Assembly (NCBI GenBank): GCA_019454045.1 | Contig: SKCR01010142.1 | Location: forward strand, 124,001 to 188,000 | Direction of reading: 5' to 3' | Source of the DNA: Zanthoxylum bungeanum | Lineage: Eukaryota; Streptophyta; Magnoliopsida; Sapindales; Rutaceae | Length of the DNA stretch: 64,000 nt | Shown here: in pieces, positions 47,113-58,460 of the stretch | Layout of the letters: the number at the start of each line of letters is the position of its first letter | Position numbering within the stretch: position 1 is the stretch's first letter | Program-made: the position numbers and the translations under genes | Notes under the pieces: model-generated | What the model saw: only the letters and a program-made list of their open reading frames with translations | Databases searched by the model: none | Told to the model about the DNA's origin: nothing

Positions 47113-49066
47113 ATGGGGAGGCAGCCATGCTGTGACAAAGTAGGATTGAAGAAAGGGCCATGGACAGCTGAAGAAGACAAGAAGCTCATCAACTTCATTC
47201 TCACTAATGGCCAATGCTGCTGGAGAGCTGTTCCTAAACTTGCAGGTCTCTTAATTTCTTTATTCTTCTTTTTTTGAAAATTACCCACTAAAAGAAATAA
47301 GCCTTCTTGTATTTTCAATTTGTTTTCCTGGAAAAATGATGAAAGAGGAATGAACCATTGTTCGAAAAAAAACAAAGGAAGGCACAAAACAAGCATCATA
47401 TTTAAATTAATTAACCTCTGAAAGTTTTATATTCTCTTAATTATTAAATTTTTAATGATGGTGGGGTGATATTTGCAGGCCTGTTAAGATGTGGAAAAAG
47501 TTGCAGGCTTAGATGGACAAATTATCTGAGACCTGATTTAAAAAGAGGTCTTTTATCAGAACATGAAGAAAAAATGGTCATTGATCTTCATGCACAACTT
47601 GGCAACAGGTTCAGTTACTTTTTTCATCATCTCCATTTTTGATCTGTTCGGTTCAGTATTTGGTTAAGTTTACTTCTTCTTCTACCAACTCTAATGTCAA
47701 AAAATGACGGCAAAAATTATATTATTTCATTGTTGTTTTACACTCGAGATTGGTAAAATATCCGCTCAATTTTACACTAAAAGTTTCGGTAAAAAAATAT
47801 AGTTTATAATTTCTTTATTTAATTTTACATTCAAAATTTTAAGATATTAATTCGCACCTAAAAAATTTCAATCAAACTGATATTTACATATAATTTTTTT
47901 TTTTAAAATTTTTAGATATTTTTATAAGTAATTATATTTATACATCATGAGAAAAGGGTGACAAAATAATTATTAAAACTACTTAGTTTTAGTTCGTTTT
48001 TTATTTCATAAAAATTTCTTAGTTCTGGAAATTATTTTATCAATATCATTTTTCTATTTTTATACTTCAATCAATCTTTAAATGTGAAAATGATAATTTC
48101 CATTAATTTTATTGTGTTATTTCATTCGAATTTCGATCGGCTCTCTTATCATTGATTGAAGAATGAGTCCAATGCACTCGCTGTCAGTCTCCACTAGCTT
48201 AAAGCCTCTTCTTTTTTTATTTTTCTATATTTTTTTGGCCGAGATTAATTGACTGAACTTCCAAAATATGCAAAAGCCAAAATTGTCCTCCAACACAATT
48301 TTTATAAATTTTTAAAAAATAATTTTCTGGCTGAAAAATTTGTTCGACATTGACTTTTCTAGTGGGTGATAAAATCATAACGTGCTTACTTTTTTTATTT
48401 TGTAAATTTATTTACAGGTGGTCCAAGATTGCTTCTCATCTTCCGGGAAGAACTGATAATGAGATCAAGAACCATTGGAACACACACATCAAAAAGAAGC
48501 TAAGGAAAATGGGCATTGACCCTTTAACTCACAAGCCACTTCAGGCTACTATTGAGCAAACCCAAAAGCAAATTAATAATCAACAAGAACAAGAGACATT
48601 GATGGTCAATGCTGATTCAATAGACCAAAACAAGGAGCCAGAGGCATCATCTTTACAATCTTCTATTACTGAAGATACTAAAGAGGAAGCTGACAAAGTG
48701 AGCATGACAAGTACTCCTCCATTTGATGATCATATTATTGATGCTACAATGGATGAGATTATGAACAACAATTTTTGCACAGATGATGTTCCATTGATTC
48801 AACCCCATGAAATATTAGTCCCTTGCTTATCATCATCATCATCATCATCGACTTCTAGTGCTTCAACATCTTCTTGCTCATATTCTTCTGATAATTTATC
48901 CAATAAGTTCCTGGAAGAGTGGCAGTTTCAGGATTTTGATTGGACTGCTGCTTATGATAATCATGATATTTACAACAACATTAATATGAGCTTATGGGAT
49001 GATGATTTTAGCATCTGGGATTTGCTCATTAATGATGACGATGGTGCTATTGCTACTTCCAGTTAG
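47113..49066 (+). CDS. R2R3-MYB transcription factor, MYB20/MYB43 type
   Basis: Three exons, 47113-47245, 47479-47608 and 48418-49066, with GT...AG introns of 233 and 809 bp at the two conserved R2R3-MYB positions, give 303 aa. The start is [17 protein letters not shown], standard for the family. R2 has W17, W37 and W57; R3 has L70 in place of the first Trp, then W89 and W108; the block ends [20 protein letters not shown]. No bHLH-contact signature [DE]LxxRxxxL is present. The C-terminus is acidic, with a Ser run (about residues 223-240) and the end [17 protein letters not shown], likely an activation region. The DNA-binding half is closest, from memory, to Arabidopsis MYB20/MYB43, which with MYB42 and MYB85 promote lignin and phenylalanine pathway genes in secondary walls. 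The reading frame is intact, making it the only sound host gene in the window. Confidence 0.95.
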
Positions 49067-49346
49067 TGCCAAAAATCTGACACGGATCATTCTTGGAAAT
49101 TTGTGCTCTTGGTGATGTGAAAATTTCTCATCATATGTCGGTTATTTGTCACAGAAGAGGAAAAAATAATAAATAAAAATTTCGGGAAAATCCCATCTTT
49201 GATTTTAGTTTCTTTTCTTTCTTTGTTTTGTTTTTTAATTTTTAATTTGGAAAAATAGACACAAAAATAATTAGTTTTTGTATGTATATGAAGTATTACA
49301 ATATGGCTTGTCAATTCAATGTGTTATGGCTCCATTTGTTGCCTTC

Positions 49347-49352
49347 AATAAA
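49347..49352 (+). terminator. Candidate poly(A) signal of the MYB gene
   Basis: AATAAA 281 bp after the stop codon. Another AATAAA-like run lies near 49166-49176. Plants tolerate variation, so this is only a candidate. Confidence 0.35.
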
Positions 49353-49742
49353 GAAAGGGAATTTGTAAATTAATTAGTCCCTCCATTTTTATTATCTGCC
49401 TCTTTATACTCAAATACTTAATTTTGCTTATCACATTTTTTGCAATTGTATTGAATAACAAATTAATTGATTTACTTGTTTCATATTCTTATATTTTAAA
49501 CAAGTATATATTTAATTAGTTATATAACTAATTTGAAACACTTCATGTAGATGGAGATGTGAAAAATATATAGACATATAAACCAATATATAATTTCATG
49601 TTAGTCATATATACAATTTCTCAAATATATTATATTGGTTCGAGAAGTCTACTGCATGTGGAACAAACCCTATAATTTAAAAGAGTTTGAATTCAATTTC
49701 GACTCCTCATTACAAGATTCTTTTACTCTTGTAATGAAATGA

Positions 49743-49878
49743 TTTTTTTTTTTTTTGAAATTGTTGGAAATTCTACCGTCAAACCACTATTTACGGGCTC
49801 TTACAAGAAACGTACTCCATAGATTCAAACATAAGACCTCAAGATGAGATCCTAAACTCTACACTATCAAACTATTGT
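49743..49878 (-). mobile_element. tRNA-derived SINE, copy 2 (minus)
   Basis: Its reverse complement aligns with copy 1: GTTTGATAGTGTAGAGTTTAG with GTTTAGTGGTATAGAACTCAG, then TTGAGGTC, GGAGTRCGTTT, TAAGAG and GGAATTTCCAAC motifs, ending in a 14-base poly(A) (T-run 49743-49756). It lacks ~40 bp of the body between TAAGAG and the 3' end. Confidence 0.75.
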
Positions 49879-50439
49879 TAAAGTGTTTGGTAAACAGAAA
49901 AATTAATTATATGGATCGTGTAATATTTTCATCTAATATTAATAAAAAATAATAATAATAATATCAATCAAATAACGGAAAATTTATTTAATAGTTATGA
50001 TTTTATCAACTTGATGAGAAGATTCGCAAAGATTGAACTTGTCTATAAATATTATTGAAGATCATGATCAGTCAAAACTAAACTTCAAGGCTGTTGTTTG
50101 TTACAAATTATTGTAAATATTTTTATATTGATCCGGTATGAGGAGAATATTATTTTAATTTATAGCTAGTTCAAAGTCCAATATACATAAGCAACTAGTA
50201 ATTATTAAACTGTTTACTTTTTAATTAATTAATTAATTTTGTATTTACTTTTGCAAGTGACAGGCCTTTTATTGCCAAGCAATATCTGAAAGATTGCTTT
50301 TTCTTGAAGGTTAAAACCGTAGACAGCTAGTAACAATGACGTACCGGTCCAACCGTATATTTTGGTATTCACAACAATCCTTCTTCCCATTTTTCTCTAC
50401 ATTTTAGTCATTGGTTGGTGGTGGTTAGATAACATCATT
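49879..50439. other. Intergenic, no gene seen
   Basis: AT-rich DNA downstream of the MYB gene. No coding signal, repeat pair or RNA gene identified. Confidence 0.5.
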
Positions 50440-50440
50440 A

Positions 50441-50764
50441 TTTTTAAAATCGGATCGAATTGGCCGCTTAAATCAGTCGAATGTGGAATCGATCGTAAAT
50501 TCGATCGAACTTAAAAAATGGTGTATGAAAAACTGGTCAAAACTGATCAAACCGATGAATTGGTCTGGTTGGTTCTTAACCAAAAAAATTAAACCAAAAT
50601 TATAAATATAAATATATTTATATTTTTAATTTTTAATTAATTAAAATTATTTATGACGTCTGTCAGTTTTCTCAGTTCAACCGAAACAGTTTAACAGGTC
50701 GAACCAGTAATATCTAATAAAAATTTTAGATTATCGGCTCAATCATCGATCCGATTTTTAAAAC
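50441..50764. mobile_element. MITE-like element with terminal inverted repeats
   Basis: TTTTTAAAATCGGATCGA at 50441-50458 is inverted at the right end (TCGATCCGATTTTTAAAA). Internally CGATCGAA, GGTCTGGTTGG and TTCAACCGAAACAG words have inverted partners. About 324 bp, non-coding. Flanks ACATCATTA and ACATTGAAT are at best a poor 9-bp duplication. Confidence 0.65.
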
Positions 50765-50930
50765 ATTGAATAATAAGGTGGTATCAACACCAACATAATT
50801 TTGTTATTAATCTCGTTTTATAATCATGCTTTTAACCATTCATACAACTATCCAATTTTATTAATCCACATGTATACAATGCATTTACAAAGATTTTGAA
50901 TTTTATATCTAATATATAAGTGGTAGAATG

Positions 50931-51138
50931 TAATTAGAAAGTACATATATAATAGCTTTGATTCGAGTTAAAGCTATCCAAGAACTCCCAAATCTTGTGA
51001 AAAGAGATTGTGAAATGAATGCCTGCCTTTATTACTTACCTTAGCCAGTATTTATAGCTAAGGTGAATTACAAAGTCTTGTTTACATTTTAACAGTCTCT
51101 CTTAACCTTCTAACTGCTCTTAACAACTTGCTAACGGT
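50931..51138 (-). repeat. Distal part of element G 3' LTR
   Basis: Left of element D. Ends (minus) ...CTAATTACA at 50931 by inference. Content (TTAACAACTTGC, ...AGTATTTATAGC) continues the style of 57903-58115. Boundary uncertain because the other LTR is missing. Confidence 0.4.
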
Positions 51139-51733
51139 TGTAAATTCTCTAAATATGAAGTTTGGATGGAAGAGGGTCATGTCCCTTGGGTGGTGCCCTA
51201 TAGAAATGACACAAACATGTAAGGACATGTCCTCCAAATTAGAGGAATACTCCTAGGTTTCAAATGGTGCATGGAAGGGGTATAACCCTGATGAGGGTTA
51301 CACCACAAACCAAAGGGTGCCCTTAAGGCACCCTTCCATGTCTATTTAAACGAGCTTTGAAGTTCATTCTAGACATCCAGAAATCATAAGTCTTGAGTCA
51401 CTACAGTTGTTTTAGAGTCAAGAGAGAGATTCCACCATTTTTCCTTGTTCAAGATCTTGTTAAAGAGTGCCCCTTGAACAAGAGGTATCCAAGGAATCCT
51501 GGGAGAACGTTAGCCACATTGCATCCGTAGAGCACCGAGACGGAGGCTAATAAGTTCTTAAGGACAGAGAGATCTCGACTTGGATTCGTTTTCACTTATA
51601 ATCTACAGTTTTCCAGGTTTTTCTTTATTCTCTAAGTTTTAGGGTTTATGTTTATGATTGGCATGATTGTGATATGGTTTTTTGATTGTTGTTGCATGTT
51701 AATTTCGTTTAATACCACACAATTTCCCCAACA
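51139..51733 (+). repeat. 5' LTR of element D
   Basis: 595 bp. Matches 57305-57902 closely (for example GCATGGAAGGGGTATAACCC in both). Confidence 0.85.
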
Positions 51734-51834
51734 ATCTTAAGAACTTATTAATATTAGTGTTGTTAGATGAAAAGTCGCATGCTTTGATAAGAAATTTTCT
51801 GGAAATATACTATGTGCTTGAAAAATACGTAAGG

Positions 51835-52198
51835 GCGTTCGAACGCCCGAAGAACGCAACGGTAAAAATCTAAATTTTCGTAAGAACGTTCGAACGCGTA
51901 TTCAAACGCAACTCGAACGCAAGCCTTCTGACTTAGAATGTTCGAACGCGTATTCAAATGCAACTCGAACGCAAGCTTTCTGCCTTAAAACGTTCGAACG
52001 CGTCCTAAACACAACACGAATGTAAACTCTCTGGAATATTCCTTTCGAATGCGTTCTCGAACGTTACACAAACGTGAACTCTCTGGAACACTTCGTTCGA
52101 ACGCGTTTACGAACGCTACACGAACATGCACACACTGGACAATCTCGTTCGAACGAAGATACGAACGCGACACTAACGAAAATTTGTTCTGGAACTAT
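51835..52198. repeat. 52-bp tandem array, seven units, with GTTCGAAC palindromes
   Basis: Units start at about 51835, 51887, 51939, 51991, 52043, 52094 and 52146, a constant ~52-bp step. Each begins with (G)CGTTCGAACGC or a mutant, followed by CAAACGCAACTCGAACGCAA- and TTCTG/CTCTGG-type segments. The first palindrome, 51835-51846, is perfect (GCGTTCGAACGC). Confidence 0.9.
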
Positions 52199-52438
52199 TT
52201 TTAGTTTAAAATAAACGTAGAATAACTAATAATATTAACTTAGCAAAATCATATATTGTAAAACAATAAACTTGGTAGTATAGATTTAAGTTATTATTAG
52301 GGTGTTCAATTATCACAAGCATACACATAGTGATAAAATTGAAATTTAATTGTATGTTGCATACTTGGGTGAGAATTAAAAGTGTAATCTTACACAAGTA
52401 ATTCTATCCAATCTTGGTTGATTAATACACATATCCAC

Positions 52439-52441
<3 letters not shown>

Positions 52442-52470
<29 letters not shown>
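52442..52470. repeat. (TA)n microsatellite
   Basis: Uninterrupted TA repeat followed by ACACACAC. Confidence 0.95.
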
Positions 52471-52477
<7 letters not shown>

Positions 52478-52818
52478 TTGTATCATGAAATTGGAAGTGT
52501 AATACTAAGTTTGAATTGCTAAGAGATTTTATTGAGGAAGTGTTTAAAGGATATTCTGTCAAAAATGCGATAAGAGCCTAAGTGGTCAGGGATTTAAGTG
52601 GTTACTCCGAACCCACCTCATCCTCTGGGAATATTCCTTCATTTACTTTTCATAAGAAACCTTAGTCGAAAATTCAAGGACTTGTGTTTATTGGTACTAA
52701 TGTCCAATAGAACAACGAGTGGATACTTGATATATCACTTGAATAAGATCATTTTTTGATCGTTGTGCAATTTGTCTTTTGTAGACTTATTGACCTCTGT
52801 TGGTTTTTCTAGTTACAC

Positions 52819-53690
52819 ATGGCTAGCGGAAACATCACAGTACCGGTCGCTCATGGAGAAAATTTGAAAAAGTTTGGTGGGGAAAACTTTAAACAGTGGC
52901 AGAGAAAAATGTTGTTCTACTTGACAACTCTCCAGTTGGCTAAGTACCTCAAAGATCCTCCGGGTCCTGTGGAGGGTGAAACAGAAACAGCCAAGCAACT
53001 GCGAGAAGAGACATGGTCGTCTGGCGACTTCTTGTGCAAGAACTACCTTTTGGGTGGACTTGACAATACCCTGTACAATGTGTACCAAGGCATGACTTCT
53101 GCGAAGATTCTCTGGGAATCTCTCGAGAAGAAATACAAAACAGAGGATGTCGGGCAAAAGAAATTTGTCGTGAGTAGGTTCCTGGACTACAAAATGGTAG
53201 ATTCAAGAACAATAATGTCTCAGTTGGGTGAACTGTAATTAATCATTCATGAAATATTGGATGAAGGGATGAAACTCTGTGAGACGTTTCAAGTTGCCAC
53301 TGTCATTGAAAAGTTACCTCCATCATGGAAGGACTTCAGGAGCTATCTGAAATACAAAAAGAAGCAGATGAGCCGTGAAGACCTTGGAGTCTGATTGATG
53401 ATCGAAGAGGACAACAGGAAGTCTGAGAAGGCCAGCTACAAGACTGTGGAGTCTAAGGCCAACATCGTCGAGGGTGTAAATGGTAGCAAAAAGAGAAAGA
53501 ACAGTGGAACTGATTCTTCCCAAGCTAATAAAAAGTTCAAGGGGAAATGCTACAACTGTGGAAAAAATGGTCATATGGCAAATGACTACAGAAACAAGAA
53601 GTCTCAGGATAAGGGAAAGAAAAAGAAAAATGAGGCCTATGTCACTGAAGATGAGCAGCTGACTGATGAAATCTCAGAGATGAACCTATC
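52819..53690 (+). pseudogene. Element D gag
   Basis: Begins MASGNITVPVAHGENL, with copia gag blocks: FGGENFKQWQRKMLFYLTTL (about residues 19-38), a NYLLGGLDNTLYNVYQGM block, and after stops at 53236 and 53392 a VIEKLPPSWKDFRSYL block and a Lys-rich zinc knuckle [14 protein letters not shown] in which the fourth ligand Cys is Tyr. Gag forms the particle and binds RNA; the two stops and the lost ligand mean it is inactive. The start ATG follows the leader and is the first in frame. Confidence 0.85.
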
Positions 53691-55030
53691 AGCAGTGGTA
53701 ACTGAAGCCAACTTAGTTGGGCATCCGAGAGAATGGTGGGTAGACATTGGGGCTACTCGTCATATATGTGCTGATAGCAAGATGTTTTCCTCGTATCAGA
53801 AGGTCGATGGCGGCGAACATCTGACAATGGGAAACTCGTCTACCTCTAGAGTGGTTGGACAAGGCACAGTAGTTCTGAATATGACATCTGGAAAAGAGCT
53901 TACATTAAAGAATATTTTGCATATTCCTGATATTCGGAAGAACTTGGTCTCGGGCTCTCTCCTTAGCAATAATGGTTTTAAGCTGTATTTGTTTCTGATA
54001 AATTTGTATTGACCAAGAATGATGTTCATGTAGGAAAAAGATACCTCACCGAGGGCATTTTCAAGTTCAATGTAATGACTGTCAATCAACACAGTGCTAA
54101 TAATAAAGCTACATCTTCTGCTTATATTATTGAGTCACAAAATGTATGGCATGGTAAGTTAGGACATGTTAATTATGATACGATGCGTAAATTAATTAAC
54201 ATGGACCTTATACCTAAATTTTCAATTGATAACCAACATAAATGTGAGGCATGTGTTGAAGTAAAAATGCATAGAAGTTCATTTCATTCCATAGAACGAA
54301 GTTTTGAACCTTTGGAACTTGTACACACTGATGTGTGTGATATGAATATTGTGCAAACAAGAGGCGGTAAAAAGTATTTTGTCACTTTTATCGATGATAA
54401 CACAAGATTCTGTTATGTGTATTTGCTGAGGAGCAAAGATGAAGCTATTGAGAGCTTTGTACACTATAAGATCGAAGTTGAAAATCAATTTGGCAAGAAA
54501 ATCAAGAGAATCAGTAGTGATAGAGGTGGTGAATATGTGTCACCATTTGGTGAATATTGTTCCAATCATGGAATTATTCACGAGACTACTGCTCCTTATT
54601 CGCCTCAACAAAATGGGATTGATGAGCGTAAAAACTGAACGTTGAAGGAAATGATGAACGTCATGTTGACAAGTTCTGGTTTACCCCAGAACTTGTTGAG
54701 GGGGAAGCTTTGCTTTTCGCGAACTACGGTTTGAACAAGCTTCCTCACAGAAGATTGGACAATACACCATATGAGTTGTGGAAAGGTCACGTACTTAAAA
54801 GTGTGGGGGTGTCTTGCCAAAGTAATGGTTCCTAAACCTAAGAAGGTTAGAATATGACCCAAAATTGTTGATTGTATATTCATTGGATATGTTCATAATA
54901 GTAGTGCGTATCAATTCTTAGTATAAAAGTATGAGATTCCTGATATCAATCTGAATATGATAATTGAGTCAATGAATGCGATATTTTTGAAGAGACATTT
55001 CCTTATAAGGAAATATAAATAACATAGTCT
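53691..55030 (+). pseudogene. Element D protease and integrase
   Basis: Protease active site reads [14 protein letters not shown] at 53737-53778, with Ile in place of the usual Ser/Thr of D-T/S-G. A frame break occurs near 54010. Then the gag-pre-integrase zinc-binding block VWHGKLGHVNYDTM...CEAC, and the integrase core with LELVHTDVCDMN (first Asp), GGKKYFVTFIDDNTRFCYVYL, SSDRGGEY (second Asp) and SPQQNGIDERKN (Glu). A stop follows at about 54638, and the C-terminal block with FIGYVHNSSAYQF is frame-shifted. The integrase triad itself is conserved. Confidence 0.85.
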
Positions 55031-55149
55031 CTCAAAAGAACTATTGATACTTTTAAAGACAGTGATCATGTTGACCAAGAATCAGATCAACGTAGAAATA
55101 TTGAGACAATTGAACCTAGACGTAGCAGACGAGCTAGAATGTCTAAGTC

Positions 55150-56727
55150 TTTTGGTCCCGATTTTCTGACATATTTGTTAAAAAATGAGCCTTAAAGCTA
55201 TAAAGAAGCAATGTCTTCATCGGAGGTACCTTTGTGGAAAGAGGCTATCAACAGTGAGATTGATTCCATCCTACATAACCATACTTAGGAGTTGGTTGAT
55301 CTTCCTCCAGGTTGTAAGCCGCTGGGCTACAAATGGATAATCAAACGGAAGATGAAACCAAATGGATCAATAGATAAGTACAAGACAAGGTTGTCGTAAA
55401 AGGTTATAGACAAATAGAAGGCCTTGATTACTTTGATACCTATTCACCAGTTACTCTTATCACATCAATAAGAATGCTCATAGCCATAGCATCTATATTT
55501 GGTCTTGAAATATATCAAATGAAAGTAAAGACGACATTCTTGAATGGTGAATTGGATGAAGAGATTTACATGGAACAACTAGAAGGTTTCAATGTTCCTG
55601 GACAAGAACAGAAAGTGTGCAAACTTGTAAAATCCTTGTACGGAATAAAACAAGCACCTAAACAGTGGCATGAGAAATTTGACAAATAGATGTTGTCAAG
55701 TGGGTTCAAAATTAATGAGTGTGATAAGTGTATGTACACCAAATCAACTCAAAATAGATATGTCATTGTGTGTCTCTACGTAGACGATATGTTGATAATT
55801 GGTAGTAATCATGAAATGATTCAGTCTACCAAGAAAGTGTTATCCAGCAGATTTGATATAAAAGATTTAGGAGTAGCTGATGTGATCTTAGGAATTAAGA
55901 TTTCTATGACATCAGAATGATAAATATTATCTCAGACTCATTACATTGAGAAGATACTTGAGAAATATAATAAAGGGGATCTAAATGTGGCTAGAACTCA
56001 TGTAGACCTAACTCTTCATCTATCAAAGAATATTGGCTCAAGCGTATCGCAATTAGAGTATTCGAGAATCATCGGAAGTCTGATGTATCTCACGAATTGC
56101 ACACGACCTAATATCGCTCAAGCTGTGAACATGCTTAGCAGAAATACGACCAATCCAGGACATAACTACTGGAAAGCCATAGTAAGAGTTTTGAGGTATT
56201 TGAGAGAAACTTTAAAATATGGGCTACATTATGCGAGATATCCTGCTGTTCTAGAGGGATACAGCGATGCTAACAGGATATCTGATACAGTGGATTCAAA
56301 ATCTACGAGTGAATTTATTTTCACACTTGGTAATGCAGCCGTGTCATGGAAATCCTCGAGACAAACATGCATTGTCTAGTCTACTATAGAATCAGAGTTC
56401 ATAGCATTAGACAAAATAACGGAAAAAGCGGAATGGCTTCGAAATTTCCTGGAGGATATTCCAAGTTGGCCCAAACCGGTGCCAGCGATAAGCATATATT
56501 GTGATAGCCAATCGGCTATTGGGAGAGCCCAAAATACAATGTATAATGGTAAGTCTCGAAACATACGTCGGAGACATAATACCATACGTCAACTGCTCTC
56601 AAGTGGCATAATATCGATCGATTATGTCAAGTCAAAGGAAAACCTAGCGGATCCACTTACTAAAGGTTTACCTAGAGAGCAAGTTGAGAAGTCATCGAGG
56701 GGAATGGGCTTGAAGCCAATAAATTAA
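55150..56727 (+). pseudogene. Element D reverse transcriptase and RNase H
   Basis: RT blocks over several frames: LWKEAINSEIDSI near 55240, GYKWIIKRKMKPNGSIDKYK, then after a frameshift QMKVKTTFLNGELDEEIYM (the catalytic QMDV Asp is Lys here), SLYGIKQAPKQW and the catalytic VCLYVDDMLIIGS at 55770-55808. RNase [18 protein letters not shown] (first Asp), SEFIALDKITEKAEWL after a stop (Glu), IYCDSQSAIGRAQN (Asp) and NLADPLTKGL near the end. Stops at 55689, 55920 and 56379. The lost RT Asp alone would abolish activity. Confidence 0.85.
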
Positions 56728-57304
56728 GAATTATCGCTGTGGAAACCCAACCTAGCTGACTAAAGATCCCAAGATCTAGGTTTAAAAGGGACAACTGAAA
56801 CTTTGTGTAATTCAAAACGAGCACTGTAGAGTTTTGTACTCTTTCCCATTCCGATAATGACACAGAGTGTTGTCTCTCAAGGTTAGGATAAGCTAAGGCT
56901 TTTAATGATCACTATATTAGGAGATGAGTCCTAATGGGGGTAAAGGCAGATTACCTCTTCATAGTAGATCACATATTTCAAGTAACAAGTGAGGACGCTT
57001 CCATGGGATTTTACAGGCTGACTTTCATAAAGTGCTTGATGAATCCAGGACCGATGTTCATGGCCGAAATGAACACAACCGTAGAATGGGAAATGGTCGA
57101 AGTAAAGCTGTGTGTTGGCAATTGTCTTGGTTTACACCAACGGCGGAACAGTTCAAGACTATGGGTCACTGGTTCGCCAAGTAAATCCCATTGTCACTCA
57201 CTAGGAAAGGTTCAAGGCAAAAGCTACATATTTCGATGCAGCTTTAGTTCACGGAAATTCTCTCAAGTGTCTGCATGAATTTTTAGAGAATTGTAGGGGA
57301 TTGT
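56728..57304 (+). other. Element D 3' untranslated region
   Basis: Between the end of RNase H and the 3' LTR. Contains no domain; a chance frame at 56934-57278 is not supported. A GTAGGGGATTG stretch before 57305 is the likely PPT. Confidence 0.6.
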
Positions 57305-57902
57305 TGTAAATTCTCTAAATATGAAGTTTGGATGGAAGATGGTCGTGTCCCTTGGGTGGTGCCCTATGGTAAGGGCACAAACATGTAGGGACATGTCCTC
57401 CAAATTTGTGGAACACTCCTAGGCTCCAAATCGTGCATGGAAGGGGTATAACCCTTATGAGGGTTACACCCCAAACCAAAATGGTGCCTTTAAGGCACCC
57501 TTCCATATCTATTTAACGGGGCTTTGAAGTTCATTCTAGATATCCAGAAATCATTAGTCTTGAGTCACTGCATTTGTTGTTTTAGAGTCAAGAGAGATAT
57601 TCCACCATTTTTCCTAGTTCAAGATCTTGTTAAGGAGTGCCCATTGAACAAGAGGTATCCAAAGAATCCTGGGAGAACGTTAGCCACATTGCATCCGTAG
57701 AGCACCAAGACGGAGGCTAATAAGTTCTTAAGGACAGAGAGATCTCGACTTGGATTCGTTTTCACTTATAATCTATAGTTTTCCAGGTTTTTCTTTATGC
57801 TCTAAGTTTTAGGGTTTATGTTTATGATTGGCATGATTGTGATATGGTTTTTTGATTGTTGTTGCATGTTAATTTCGTTTAATAACACTTAATTTCCCTA
57901 CA
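57305..57902 (+). repeat. 3' LTR of element D
   Basis: 598 bp, TGTAAATTCTCTAAATATG to AATTTCCCTACA; high identity to 51139-51733 with scattered substitutions. Confidence 0.85.
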
Positions 57903-58115
57903 TTGACAACTAATTGTTTTTTGTGCTAAAATGCTAACTACATGACTAACGAACTTTGGCGTATTTTTCCAAACTCTTAACAACTCCTTCAATTCTTAAC
58001 AAACTAGGCATTAGTTGTAAAATCTTGAAACTTCCTTGGTTTGACCTTGATCTTGTGAGGCTTATGACTATTTTACCCTTATTGACATAGTTGCTGACAT
58101 GGCTGACCTGTAACA
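57903..58115 (-). repeat. Proximal part of element G 3' LTR
   Basis: On the minus strand starts TGTTACAGGTCAGCC at 58115, right after the GAGGACAAGGTCC PPT region. Continues beyond element D at 51138. Confidence 0.5.
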
Positions 58116-58289
58116 TGACCCTCATTATTCAATTGGACCTTGTCCTCAAGTCCGTAATCAGAAAAAGCATGCGTAAAAACTATCAGATCTTCCTAAGTAC
58201 TGTCTTCAACAACGAAATTATGCCACTGAACTAAAACTTGAGGAATTTGAAATTGACTATGAAGCACAATATACTAACTTATGATCGCC

Positions 58290-58460
58290 GGAGGTCCTAG
58301 GCTGAGGTCATTATTGGAGGTAGGTAAATAAGTAATAGAATCAGCTGATATGGGCCATGGAGATTTATAAGCTTTAAGTTGGGAAACATGGAATACGTTA
58401 TGAATTCTAGTGGTTTTAGGTAATTGTAAACGATATGCTACTAAACCAATGCACTTAGTA
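58290..58460 (-). pseudogene. Element G integrase C-terminal (GPY/F-type) remnant
   Basis: Minus-strand frame: CIGLVAYRLQLPKTTRIHNVFHVSQLKAY-type sequence (58460-58370), matching the gypsy pattern G.VAY.L.LP....IH.VFHVSQLK that ends the integrase. A short Pro/Ser-rich end follows. It targets or completes integration in active elements. A 41-bp segment of it recurs downstream of its start at 58511-58552. Confidence 0.7.

Larger units (their letters stand above)
51734..52818 (+). other. Leader of element D
   Basis: Over 1 kb between LTR and gag ATG, no coding content. Contains the 52-bp array (51835-52198) and (TA)n at 52442-52468. The expected tRNA-iMet PBS is not visible next to the LTR; the first bases are ATCTTAAGAAC. 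An insertion within the leader is possible. Confidence 0.55.
51139..57902 (+). mobile_element. Ty1/copia element D with two ~596-bp LTRs
   Basis: LTRs 51139-51733 and 57305-57902 share TGTAAATTCTC starts and ...TTTCCCYAACA/TACA ends. Plus-strand internal region: long leader with a 52-bp repeat array, gag, protease, integrase, RT, RNase H in copia order, all with stops and frameshifts. It lies inside the LTR of gypsy G. Flanks do not show a matching 5-bp duplication (ACGGT and TTGAC). Confidence 0.85.

Noticed and set aside
56934..57278. 114-codon ORF downstream of element D RNase H
   Set aside because: Lies in the 3' untranslated part before the LTR, no recognisable motif, and the surrounding element is decayed.
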